Notes under the pieces: generated by a model
What the model was told of the DNA's origin: nothing
The model's input: the letters and a program-made list of their open reading frames with translations, nothing else
The model's database searches: none
Shown here: piece by piece, positions 23,620 through 31,390 of the stretch
Layout: each line of letters opens with the position of its first letter
Position numbering within the stretch: position 1 is the stretch's first letter
Source: an uncultured Bacteroidales bacterium
GTDB taxonomy: Bacteria; Bacteroidota; Bacteroidia; Bacteroidales; UBA932
Length of the DNA: 37,886 nucleotides
Direction: 5' to 3'
NCBI GenBank assembly: GCA_900317925.1
Contig: ONIQ01000019.1
Location: forward strand, 1-37,886
Translations under genes and position numbers: made by a program

Positions 23620-25272
23620 ATGATGAAGATGTTGACACAAGGGAGCACCACCGGCGCCATTTTTGTCCTTGCGCTGGTCATTGCTTCCGGATTGTATCTG
23701 GGCCGTTTCAAGGTTAAGGGGGTCTCGCTGGGATCTACCTGGATCCTGTTCGTGGGTATCCTGCTGGGCCATTTTGGCCTGCGCATCAACCCGACGATGC
23801 TGAGTTTTGTAAAAGATTTCGGCCTTATCCTGTTCGTGTTCGCCATCGGCTTGCAAGTGGGCCCCGGCTTTTTCCGCTCATTCCGCAAAGACGGCATTAC
23901 CATGAACCTGATGGCCATTGCGCTGGTGGCGCTGGCTGTCATTACCACTTTTGTCATCCATCTGGTAACGGGTGAAGACCTGGCTATCATGACGGGTGTC
24001 ATGTCGGGTGCCGTTACCAATACCCCCGGCCTGGGTGCCGCACAGCAAATCCTCGAAGAGGGAGGGCGGCCTTCCGGCCCCATCGCTTCCGCATATGCGG
24101 TAGCCTATCCGTTGGGCGTCCTGGGCGCGATTTTCGTGCTCATCCTGGGCAAGAACCTGTTCCGCGTCAACCTGGACAAGGAACGGGAGGCTGCCTCGAA
24201 GGGAGACAATGTCGATGCCAATGCCTATCGCGTGGCCTGCCGGGTCGAAAATCCCGCCTTGTTTGGAAAATCGGTTCACGATATCGTCGGAGAGGTGAAT
24301 TCAGACCACCTGGTTATCGCGCGCATGAAGCGCGCAGGGGAAGTCTTCTTTCCGGACCTGGACCTGCCTTTGCAGGAAGGAGATGAACTGCTGATTGTCA
24401 CCGATGTCCAGCACAAGGACAAGGCCGGTATCATTTTTGGCCTGGAACTTCCCGTGGAGATGAAAGATTGGCAGAAACCGGGCACCGAACTGGTGTCGAG
24501 ACGCCTTTCCATCACCAAATCCGTCATTACCGGCCACAGCCTCCGCAACCTGGATATCCGGCAGAAATACGGGGTTACCGTCACGCGCATCCTGCGAAGC
24601 GGCATTGAGCTGCAGGCCGATGCCGACCTGATCCTCCAGGTGGGGGACAGCATCCAGGTGGTGGGATCGGAAGAGGGCATCCGCCATCTTTCCAAGTTCG
24701 TGGGGAACCAGCCTGAATCGCTGAGGAAACCCAACCTGGTGCCGATTTTCTTCGGTATCGCCCTGGGTGTCCTGCTGGGGATGGCGCCCATTCACTTATC
24801 GACCATGCCGCAGCCGCTGAAACTGGGACTGGCGGGCGGTCCGCTTATCGTGGCCATCCTGCTGGGACATTTCGGCCCCAAACTGCGCATTACCACCTAT
24901 ACGGCTTTGAGTGCCAACCTGATGATCCGGGAAATGGGCATTTCCCTCTTTATGGCGGCTGTCGGCCTTGGGGCGGGAGAAAATTTCGTGTCCAGCCTGA
25001 TGGGCGGCGGTTATGTGTGGGTCCTGTACGGCGCCCTCATTACGCTCATCCCGATGCTGGTGGTCGCGTTCGTTTCCCGTCTGGTCCTGAAAATGGACTT
25101 TTTCAAGGTTTGCGGTCTGCTCTCCGGCGGAACCACCGACCCCGCCCTGCTTTCTTTCTCGGAGCAGATGTATGGCAGCAGCCGGATTGCAGTCAACTAT
25201 GCCACCGTTTACCCGTTGACAATGTTCCTGCGCGTCGTTGCTGCGCAAGTTTTGATTATGAGTATAATATAA
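23620..25272 (+). CDS. AspT/YidE/YbjL-family transporter with TrkA_C domains
   Basis: The 550-residue membrane protein has two homologous membrane halves (about 1-175 and 378-550) that each carry the AspT-YidE-YbjL duplication. The first holds FAIGLQVGPGFF and GVMSGAVTNTPGLGAAQQIL, and the second FMAAVGLGAGENF and GGTTDPALLSFSEQ. Between them are two cytoplasmic TrkA_C (RCK_C) domains (about 205-285 and 290-370), which usually sense a small ligand. AspT exchanges aspartate and alanine; the substrate here is unknown. ATG 23620 is followed by ATG 23623 and a third at 23629, so the exact start is uncertain. It has its own promoter. The next gene is 12 bases on. Confidence 0.88.
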   Translation: MMKMLTQGSTTGAIFVLALVIASGLYLGRFKVKGVSLGSTWILFVGILLGHFGLRINPTMLSFVKDFGLILFVFAIGLQVGPGFFRSFRKDGITMNLMAIALVALAVITTFVIHLVTGEDLAIMTGVMSGAVTNTPGLGAAQQILEEGGRPSGPIASAYAVAYPLGVLGAIFVLILGKNLFRVNLDKEREAASKGDNVDANAYRVACRVENPALFGKSVHDIVGEVNSDHLVIARMKRAGEVFFPDLDLPLQEGDELLIVTDVQHKDKAGIIFGLELPVEMKDWQKPGTELVSRRLSITKSVITGHSLRNLDIRQKYGVTVTRILRSGIELQADADLILQVGDSIQVVGSEEGIRHLSKFVGNQPESLRKPNLVPIFFGIALGVLLGMAPIHLSTMPQPLKLGLAGGPLIVAILLGHFGPKLRITTYTALSANLMIREMGISLFMAAVGLGAGENFVSSLMGGGYVWVLYGALITLIPMLVVAFVSRLVLKMDFFKVCGLLSGGTTDPALLSFSEQMYGSSRIAVNYATVYPLTMFLRVVAAQVLIMSII

Positions 25273-25284
25273 GATTCAATCGAT

Positions 25285-26883
25285 ATGAGAAAAGTATTGG
25301 TTTTGGCTGCGTTGTCGCTGGCGGTCCTGAGTGCCTGCCAGCAACAGGAGAAGTCTCCTTTTACGCGGAAAGTGGCGGATTACCCCGTTGTAACCTTCGA
25401 TGCCCCTGATTTGAGCGGCATCACCGATAATGGAAAAGAAGTGTTGAACCTGTACCGGTTTGCGGCGGCCGAACTGGATGCCATGTACTGGGAACAGTAT
25501 TTTGGCGACAAGCAGGCCCTGCTGGATGGAATAGAGGATCCGGCCCAGAAGACCTATGCAGAGATCCAATACGGCCCGTGGGACCGTACCAATGGCGAAT
25601 CCTTCATAGAGGGCTATGAGAATCGCCTTCCGGGGGCCAATTTCTATCCGGCCGACATGACCGAAGCGGAATTCGCCGCATTCGAAGATCCGGCCAAAAA
25701 CAGCCCCTATACCCTGATTCGCCGCGGGGAAGACGGCGCCTTGAAAACCGTGTGGTTCCATGACGCCTATCGCGATCATATTGAAAAGATTGCCAACTAC
25801 CTGACGGCCGCGGCCGACATTACCATCAAGCCCAGCGTAAAGAAATACCTGCTGAGCAAGGCGGAGGCCCTTCGCACCGACAACTATTACCAGAGCGATA
25901 TCGACTGGTTGGAGATGGACGATAGCAAGATGGACCTGGTCCTGGGCCCGAACGAGACGGACGATGACCAACTCTTCGGCCTGAAGCGTTCCTATGAGGC
26001 CTTCGTCCTCCTGAAGAACGAGGCCAAGACGCAGATGCTCATGAAGTATGTCTCCCGCCTGGAAGAATTCCAGAAAGATCTCCCCTGTGACGAAGCCTAC
26101 AAGACGTTCCAGCCCGGCACCGGCTCCAATATCTTTTCTTGCGATGCCCTCTACTATGCCGGAAAGGCCAATGCGGGCGTAAAAGTAATTGCCCTGAACC
26201 TGCCGTACGATGCCGACGTGCAGCGGGATAAAGGTACCCGTACCATCCTGCTGGAGAATGTAATCCGCGCCAAATTCAACTATGTGGTAAGCCCTGCCGG
26301 CAACGTGTTGCTGGACGATGCCGCTGCGGCCCATCTCTCGTCCGAAGCCTTCTTCTGGAATATCGTCTTCCGCGAGGTGGCCCAGGGGCTGGGTGTCAAG
26401 GAGACGGTAAACGGCCTGGGCAGTGTCGAGCAAGCCCTGGGGAATGCCGCCCTTACGTTCGAGGTGATGAAGGCCAATGCCGTGGGCGCCTTGCTGGTTT
26501 GCAAACTGCAGGACCATTTCGACATTCGCGACCTCTTTACCAAAGAAGATGCCTTGACCACGTTCTTCGTATCGCTGGCCCGTTCCGAGCGCTTCGGTGA
26601 GGGAACGGCTCGCGGACGTGCCAACACCATGATATTCAACTATCTGCATAAAGCGGGTGCGTTTACCCGTCAGGAGAATGGCCGCTATGTGCTGGATTAT
26701 GGCAAGATGGAAAGTACGCTGGCAGAACTGTCCGGCCTGGTGCTGAAGACGCAGGCAACGGGCGACAGCGCCTTTGCCACCGCCTTCATAGAGGAATATG
26801 CACAGCAATCCGCCGAATCCAAGGCAGATGTGTACAACCTCTCCCTGGAGAACGTGCCGCTGGATATCCGGTTCGCGTTCTAA
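25285..26883 (+). CDS. M49-type peptidase homologue lacking its zinc ligands
   Basis: The 532-residue lipoprotein (Cys18 in VLSACQQQ) matches, along its whole length, the Bacteroidetes dipeptidyl-peptidase III-like (M49) lipoproteins, including the later segments FFVSLARSERFG and ANTMIFNYLHKAGAFTR. In that family I recall a metal motif of the form HEVAH-GLG and, about 30 residues on, EEGKAD. Here the first reads REVAQGLG, with Arg363 and Gln367 in place of the two histidines. The second reads EVMKAN (393-398), with Val394 where the ligand glutamate should be. All metal ligands are therefore changed, so it is probably not a zinc peptidase but a pseudoenzyme or binding protein. The frame is otherwise intact. 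It is convergent with cysH, 12 bases away. Confidence 0.8.
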   Translation: MRKVLVLAALSLAVLSACQQQEKSPFTRKVADYPVVTFDAPDLSGITDNGKEVLNLYRFAAAELDAMYWEQYFGDKQALLDGIEDPAQKTYAEIQYGPWDRTNGESFIEGYENRLPGANFYPADMTEAEFAAFEDPAKNSPYTLIRRGEDGALKTVWFHDAYRDHIEKIANYLTAAADITIKPSVKKYLLSKAEALRTDNYYQSDIDWLEMDDSKMDLVLGPNETDDDQLFGLKRSYEAFVLLKNEAKTQMLMKYVSRLEEFQKDLPCDEAYKTFQPGTGSNIFSCDALYYAGKANAGVKVIALNLPYDADVQRDKGTRTILLENVIRAKFNYVVSPAGNVLLDDAAAAHLSSEAFFWNIVFREVAQGLGVKETVNGLGSVEQALGNAALTFEVMKANAVGALLVCKLQDHFDIRDLFTKEDALTTFFVSLARSERFGEGTARGRANTMIFNYLHKAGAFTRQENGRYVLDYGKMESTLAELSGLVLKTQATGDSAFATAFIEEYAQQSAESKADVYNLSLENVPLDIRFAF

Positions 26884-26895
26884 ATAGATCGATTT

Positions 26896-27609
26896 TTAGC
26901 GGGAGTGGAGTCCGCACTCGCGATGGTCGGGATTTTCCCACCACCATCGGCCGGCGCGGATGTCCTCTCCCTCTTTTATGGCCCGGGTACAAGGCTGGCA
27001 GCCGATGCTGGGAAAGCCTTTGTCGTGCAGGGGGTTGTAGGGAATACCGTTATCCCGGACATAGTCCTTCACCTGCTCTTCTGACCAGAGGATCAGGGGG
27101 TTGAATTTGAGCAGTCCGTCCGCCTCATCAAATTCTACCATCTGCATGTCGGTCCGGGTGACGGACTGGCTGCGTCGCAGGCCGGTAATCCATACTTCGG
27201 TGCCTTCCAGAGCCCGTTTCAGCGGTTCCACCTTCCGGACTTGACAGCACAGGTGCCGCAATTCCACGCTTTCATAGAACAGGTTGACACCGTGCTCCCT
27301 GACCATTTCCTGTATCTTGCGGTAATCCGGAAAGAATACCTCGATGGAAATGCCCAGGGCCGCTTGCGTGCGGTCCAGCAGGTTGTAGAATTCCGGGAAC
27401 TGACGGCCGGTATCGAGGGTGAAAACCCGCGCCAGTTTTTTGTCGGCACGGCACATCATGGCCGTCACGGCCTGGTCCTCATAGCTCAAGCTGGAAGACA
27501 GGGCGGCCTTCCGGCCATAATTCAGAACAAACCAGGTAACCGCAACCTGCGGATCGGCGCCCATAAACCTCTTGTTCAGGCGCGTGGCGGTTTCTTTCAG
27601 ATTCATCAT
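26896..27609 (-). CDS. cysH: APS reductase (CysH, 4Fe-4S type)
   Basis: This enzyme reduces adenylyl sulfate to sulfite and AMP with thioredoxin-type electrons. At 237 residues it has the four cluster cysteines as Cys121-Cys122 (CCQVRK) and Cys204/Cys207 (CQPC), with the catalytic Cys232 in ECGLH at the C terminus. The CC..CxxC set marks enzymes that use APS directly, so no APS kinase (CysC) is needed, and none is in the window. It is the last gene of the pst-cys operon. Its start overlaps the cysN stop by four bases. Two ATGs in a row make the exact start uncertain by one codon. Sulfite reductase is not nearby. Confidence 0.93.
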   Translation of the reverse strand: MMNLKETATRLNKRFMGADPQVAVTWFVLNYGRKAALSSSLSYEDQAVTAMMCRADKKLARVFTLDTGRQFPEFYNLLDRTQAALGISIEVFFPDYRKIQEMVREHGVNLFYESVELRHLCCQVRKVEPLKRALEGTEVWITGLRRSQSVTRTDMQMVEFDEADGLLKFNPLILWSEEQVKDYVRDNGIPYNPLHDKGFPSIGCQPCTRAIKEGEDIRAGRWWWENPDHRECGLHSR

Positions 27610-28883
27610 GCGTTCTTGATCATGCCGGCACCAACGGTATCGTTGCTTTCGTCGATAAATACCAGCGATCCCATGACGCGATTGCGCTCATAGGGCGTAT
27701 ATACCAGCGGTTCGGCGGTTTTGATGCGGACCCGGGCGATATCGTTCATCCGCAGGGATTCCACGTTGCCGATGCGCTCCTGCGTGTTGATATCGATCTT
27801 GTATTCGATGGCTTTCACGATCCCCGTCACTTCCTGTGCGGCGTGGCGCACCAGGTAGCGCCGCCCCGTCTCCAGCGGGGTATCGCGCAACCAGCAGACA
27901 TCCACTGTAAATTCCTGTCCGATACCGGGTTGCATTTCGTCCGATGCCGTCAGCACATCGCCCCGGCTGATGTCGATGTCATCCTTCAAGGTGACGGCAA
28001 CGGAAAGGGGAGCGACCGCCTCCGGTATCTGCTTGTCGCCCAGCCAGATCGCGGTTACTTCCGTGGTGAGGCCGGAGGGCAGGACGGTCACCCGGTCACC
28101 CGGTTTGAGCGTCCCGGCACAGAGCTGCCCCGCATAGCTGCGGAAGTCCGGGAATTGGGCGGAAATGGGGCGGATGACATATTGGACCGGAAGGAGGGTG
28201 CCGGCGTCGCTGCCAGCCGGAATGGGAACGGTCTCCAGGTATTCCAGCAGGGAAGGCCCGCTATACCAGGGCATGCGTTCGGAGCGATTCACGACATTGT
28301 CTCCATCTTTGGCGGAAATCGGAATGAACGTAACATTTTCCAGGCTGAAGCCCATCTCCTGCTCCATTTTCCGATAGTCCGATACGATGGTGGTAAACAC
28401 CTCTTCGCTGAAATCCACCAGGTCCATCTTGTTGACGGCCACCACGACCTCCCGGATGCCCAGCAGCGAGGCGATGAAGGAGTGGCGGATGGTCTGTTCC
28501 ATGATGCCGTGCCGGGCGTCCACCAGAATCACGGCCAGGTCGGCGGTAGAAGCACCCGTTACCATATTGCGGGTGTATTGGACGTGTCCGGGGGTGTCGG
28601 CGATGATGAATTTGCGCTTCGGCGTGGCAAAATACCGGTATGCCACGTCGATGGTGATGCCCTGCTCGCGCTCGGCCCGCAGGCCATCGGTGAGCAGCGC
28701 CAGGTTCACCTCTTCGTTGCCCCGGCTCCGCGAAGCCTCTTCCACGGCTTCGAGCTGATCCTCGAAAATGGATTTGGAATCGTACAGCAAGCGACCGATC
28801 AGGGTGCTTTTTCCATCGTCCACGCTGCCGGCCGTGGTAAACCGCAGCATCTGCATATCCAGATATCCTTTGTTGTCTTGCAT
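27606..28883 (-). CDS. cysN: Sulfate adenylyltransferase subunit 1 (GTPase)
   Basis: CysN is the EF-Tu-like GTPase that drives ATP sulfurylase (CysD) to make APS from sulfate and ATP. The product is 425 residues, matching CysN without a fused CysC kinase. G1 is GSVDDGKS at 19-26, followed by DTPGH for G3 and NKMD for G4, and then two beta-barrel domains (about 230-425). It follows cysD after 12 bases and overlaps cysH. The absence of a kinase domain agrees with the APS-type CysH. Confidence 0.94.
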   Translation of the reverse strand: MQDNKGYLDMQMLRFTTAGSVDDGKSTLIGRLLYDSKSIFEDQLEAVEEASRSRGNEEVNLALLTDGLRAEREQGITIDVAYRYFATPKRKFIIADTPGHVQYTRNMVTGASTADLAVILVDARHGIMEQTIRHSFIASLLGIREVVVAVNKMDLVDFSEEVFTTIVSDYRKMEQEMGFSLENVTFIPISAKDGDNVVNRSERMPWYSGPSLLEYLETVPIPAGSDAGTLLPVQYVIRPISAQFPDFRSYAGQLCAGTLKPGDRVTVLPSGLTTEVTAIWLGDKQIPEAVAPLSVAVTLKDDIDISRGDVLTASDEMQPGIGQEFTVDVCWLRDTPLETGRRYLVRHAAQEVTGIVKAIEYKIDINTQERIGNVESLRMNDIARVRIKTAEPLVYTPYERNRVMGSLVFIDESNDTVGAGMIKNA

Positions 28884-28895
28884 CTTTCCAGTCTG

Positions 28896-29801
28896 TTAAA
28901 AATAGCCCTGTTTCTTTCTGTCTTCCATGGCGGATTCGCTGCGCCTGTCATCGGCCCGGCCGCCCCGCTCCGTAATGCGTGTAGCGGCGATTTCGGCAAT
29001 GATGTCCTCGAGCGAATGGGCCCGTGAAAGGGTGAGGCCGGTGCAGGTTACGTCGCCGATGGTCCGGCAGCGCACATCCATCTCGACCACTTCTTCTTCC
29101 GGCCGGCGGGGGATGAAGGCGGGCTCGGCGGCCAGCCACTGTCCATCGCGCTGGAAGACCTTGCGGCGGTGCGTGAAGTACAGCGACGGCATCTCGATGC
29201 CTTCCTGGTAGATATATTGCCAGACATCCATTTCCGTCCAGTTGCTGATGGGGAAGACCCGGAAATGCTCGCCCACATCCTTCTTTGCATTGTAGATATT
29301 CCAGAGCTCCGGCCGCTGGTTTTTGGGATTCCACTGGCCGAACTCATCCCGATGAGAGAAAATGCGTTCCTTGGCGCGGGCTTTCTCTTCGTCCCGGCGC
29401 GCTCCGCCGATGGCGGCATCGAACTTTCCGGCTGCCAGGGTGTCGAGCAGTGTGACGGTCTGCAGCTTGTTGCGGCTGGCGTTGTAGCCGGTCTCTTCCC
29501 GCACGCGTCCTTTGTCGATGGACTCCTGGACGGATCCGACGGTCAGGTCGGCTCCCAGGCGGGCTACCAATTCGTCCCGATAGGTCAAGGTTTCGGGGAA
29601 ATTATGCCCCGTATCGATATGTACCAGGCGGAAGGGTATTTTGGCAGGCCAGAACGCCTTCCAGGCCAGGTGGGTGAGGACGATGGAGTCTTTCCCGCCG
29701 GAAAAAAGGATGCACGGCCGCTCGAACTGCGCCGCCACCTCGCGGAGGATGAAAATCGACTCCGCTTCCAGCTCTTTCAGATGGGTAAGGGTTTTGCTCA
29801 T
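28896..29801 (-). CDS. cysD: Sulfate adenylyltransferase subunit 2
   Basis: CysD is the catalytic half of ATP sulfurylase and forms APS plus pyrophosphate. The 301-residue product is the usual length. The PP-loop SGGKDS is at 34-39 in ILFSGGKDSIVLTHL, followed by HIDTGHNFPET and the conserved GARRDEEKARAKER block and WTEMDVWQYI. It starts 18 bases after the pstB stop with no promoter of its own in view, so it is read from the pst promoter. Confidence 0.95.
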   Translation of the reverse strand: MSKTLTHLKELEAESIFILREVAAQFERPCILFSGGKDSIVLTHLAWKAFWPAKIPFRLVHIDTGHNFPETLTYRDELVARLGADLTVGSVQESIDKGRVREETGYNASRNKLQTVTLLDTLAAGKFDAAIGGARRDEEKARAKERIFSHRDEFGQWNPKNQRPELWNIYNAKKDVGEHFRVFPISNWTEMDVWQYIYQEGIEMPSLYFTHRRKVFQRDGQWLAAEPAFIPRRPEEEVVEMDVRCRTIGDVTCTGLTLSRAHSLEDIIAEIAATRITERGGRADDRRSESAMEDRKKQGYF

Positions 29802-29819
29802 ATCGTAAGATCTTTCTTG

Positions 29820-30581
29820 TTAACTAAAGATACCGGCCAGGTATTTGCGGGTAAGGTCTTCGCGGGGCTGGCCAAACAGGGTGGCGGCAGGCCCTTCCTC
29901 GACTACTTCGCCCAGATACAGGAACACCGCGTGGTCGGCAATCCGGCGGGCCTGATGGAGGGTATGCGTTACCATGATGATTGAATAGTCTTCGCGCAGT
30001 TTGACAAAAAGGTCTTCTACTATTTTGCTGGACAGGGGATCCAGGGCGCTTGTGGATTCGTCGGCCAGGATATACTCCGGCTCTACGGCCAGGGTGCGGG
30101 CCAGGCACAGGCGCTGCTGCTGGCCCAGGGATAGCCGTACCGCAGGGCTGCCCAGGCGGTCTTTAACCTCCTCCCACAGTCCCACTTCGGTCAGGTATTT
30201 CTCCACGATGTCGGGGATCTCCCGATTCTTGTGCAGGCCGTGAATCCGGCAGCCGTAGGCCACGTTGTCGAAGATGGACATGGGCAGGGGACACGGTTTC
30301 TGGGGGACCAGGCCAATGGTCCGGCGCAGTTCCAGCAATTCCCGATCGCCGGCCTGGATGACATCCTGCCCGCCGAGCAGGATGCTGCCGGAGACCTCCA
30401 GTCCCTCTATATAATAATGCAGGCGGTCCAGGCATTTGAGCAGGGTGCTCTTTCCGCAGCCGGAGGGACCTACGATACAGGTAATCTGGTTTCTGGGGAA
30501 GGTAAGCGACACATCTTTCAGGATATGCGCTCCGCCGATGTGTACGTTCAGGTGATGGACAGTTAAAGATTCCGGGTTCAT
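29820..30581 (-). CDS. pstB: Pst-type ABC transporter ATP-binding protein
   Basis: The 253-residue protein drives transport by the PstA/PstC permease. Walker A GPSGCGKST is at 38-46 and the PstB-type LNVHIGGAHILKDVSL precedes it. The signature reads LSLGQ rather than LSGGQ, and the Walker B region reads ILADESTSALD where PstB normally has a DEPTSALD form. These are small but real departures from the consensus. The ATG at 30581 overlaps the pstA stop by one base (TAATG); a longer frame upstream lies over pstA and is not used. cysD follows 18 bases downstream. Confidence 0.88.
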   Translation of the reverse strand: MNPESLTVHHLNVHIGGAHILKDVSLTFPRNQITCIVGPSGCGKSTLLKCLDRLHYYIEGLEVSGSILLGGQDVIQAGDRELLELRRTIGLVPQKPCPLPMSIFDNVAYGCRIHGLHKNREIPDIVEKYLTEVGLWEEVKDRLGSPAVRLSLGQQQRLCLARTLAVEPEYILADESTSALDPLSSKIVEDLFVKLREDYSIIMVTHTLHQARRIADHAVFLYLGEVVEEGPAATLFGQPREDLTRKYLAGIFS

Positions 30582-31390
30582 TATGACAAGTTGTTTTGGG
30601 TGAAGCGCCGGCTGAGCCAGCGGGCTCCGAGACTCAGGAGCAGGACGATGACGGTCAGGATCAAGGCGGCGGCGTAAGCCTTGTCCGGGAAGGGTTCCGG
30701 CATGGAAATCCAGCTGAAGACGGCCATCGGGAGGGTGGCTGCCGGATCGGTTGGCGATTGGGGGACCGTGTCTGAAAAACCGGCGGTAAACATCACGGCG
30801 GCGGCTTCGCCGATGGCGCGGCCGATGGCCAGCAGGAAGGCGGTGGTCATCCCCGGCAGGATTTGCAGGAGGATCACCTTGAGGGTCTCCCACCGGGTGG
30901 CCCCGAGGGAATAGACGGCCTCGATCAGCTCGTCCGGGACATTGCGTGCAATCTCATCCCCGGAACGGATCATGATGGGAATGATGAGCAGGACCGTGAC
31001 CAGGATGCCGCCCAGTACCGAGGCCCGCATCCCCGCATAGACCATCAGCGAGAACGCGAATGCACCGTAAACGATGCCGGGAATGCCGTACAGGATGTCA
31101 TAGGCCAGACGGGCGATGTAGGAAACGGGATCGCTCCGTTTGCGGTACATCGTGATATAGAATACGACCGGCACGCTGATGAAGGCGCCCAGGACGGCGG
31201 CCGGAATGACGATATACAACGAGCCTGCCAGGGCCGCCCAGGGAATCAGGTCCCAGGAAAAGGTGCGGATGCCCCGGACCAGGACGGTCCCGACGATGCT
31301 GACCGTGCAGGCCAGGACGATGCCGACACTTAGCACCATCAGGATGCGGACGATCCGTTCTCCCAAATGTCTTTTCTGATCTTGTGGCAT
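30581..31390 (-). CDS. pstA: Pst-type ABC transporter permease PstA
   Basis: The 269-residue inner-membrane protein has six hydrophobic segments and the BPD_transp_1 fold. The EAA-type loop with SLGATRWETLKVILLQILPG (about 170-190) contacts the ATPase. IVYGAFAFSLMVYAG and GEAAAVMFTAGFSD are also PstA-like. It pairs with the PstC part of the upstream fusion. Its frame begins directly after the fusion's stop and ends in a one-base overlap with pstB, so the three are tightly coupled. Confidence 0.9.
   Translation of the reverse strand: MPQDQKRHLGERIVRILMVLSVGIVLACTVSIVGTVLVRGIRTFSWDLIPWAALAGSLYIVIPAAVLGAFISVPVVFYITMYRKRSDPVSYIARLAYDILYGIPGIVYGAFAFSLMVYAGMRASVLGGILVTVLLIIPIMIRSGDEIARNVPDELIEAVYSLGATRWETLKVILLQILPGMTTAFLLAIGRAIGEAAAVMFTAGFSDTVPQSPTDPAATLPMAVFSWISMPEPFPDKAYAAALILTVIVLLLSLGARWLSRRFTQNNLS

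Noticed and set aside
21924-24083. A 719-codon minus-strand open frame over the HerA-like and transporter genes
   Set aside because: The translation is low in family signal and spans an intergenic promoter. The plus-strand genes carry clear Walker motifs and membrane patterns.
25276-26808. A 510-codon minus-strand open frame over the M49-like gene
   Set aside because: It mirrors the plus-strand lipoprotein gene, which has a signal peptide and family-wide similarity; the antisense product has neither.
25285-26883. Pseudogene call for the M49-like gene
   Set aside because: The frame is intact over the full family length with a good lipoprotein signal. Only the metal-site residues are changed, which fits a pseudoenzyme better than decay.
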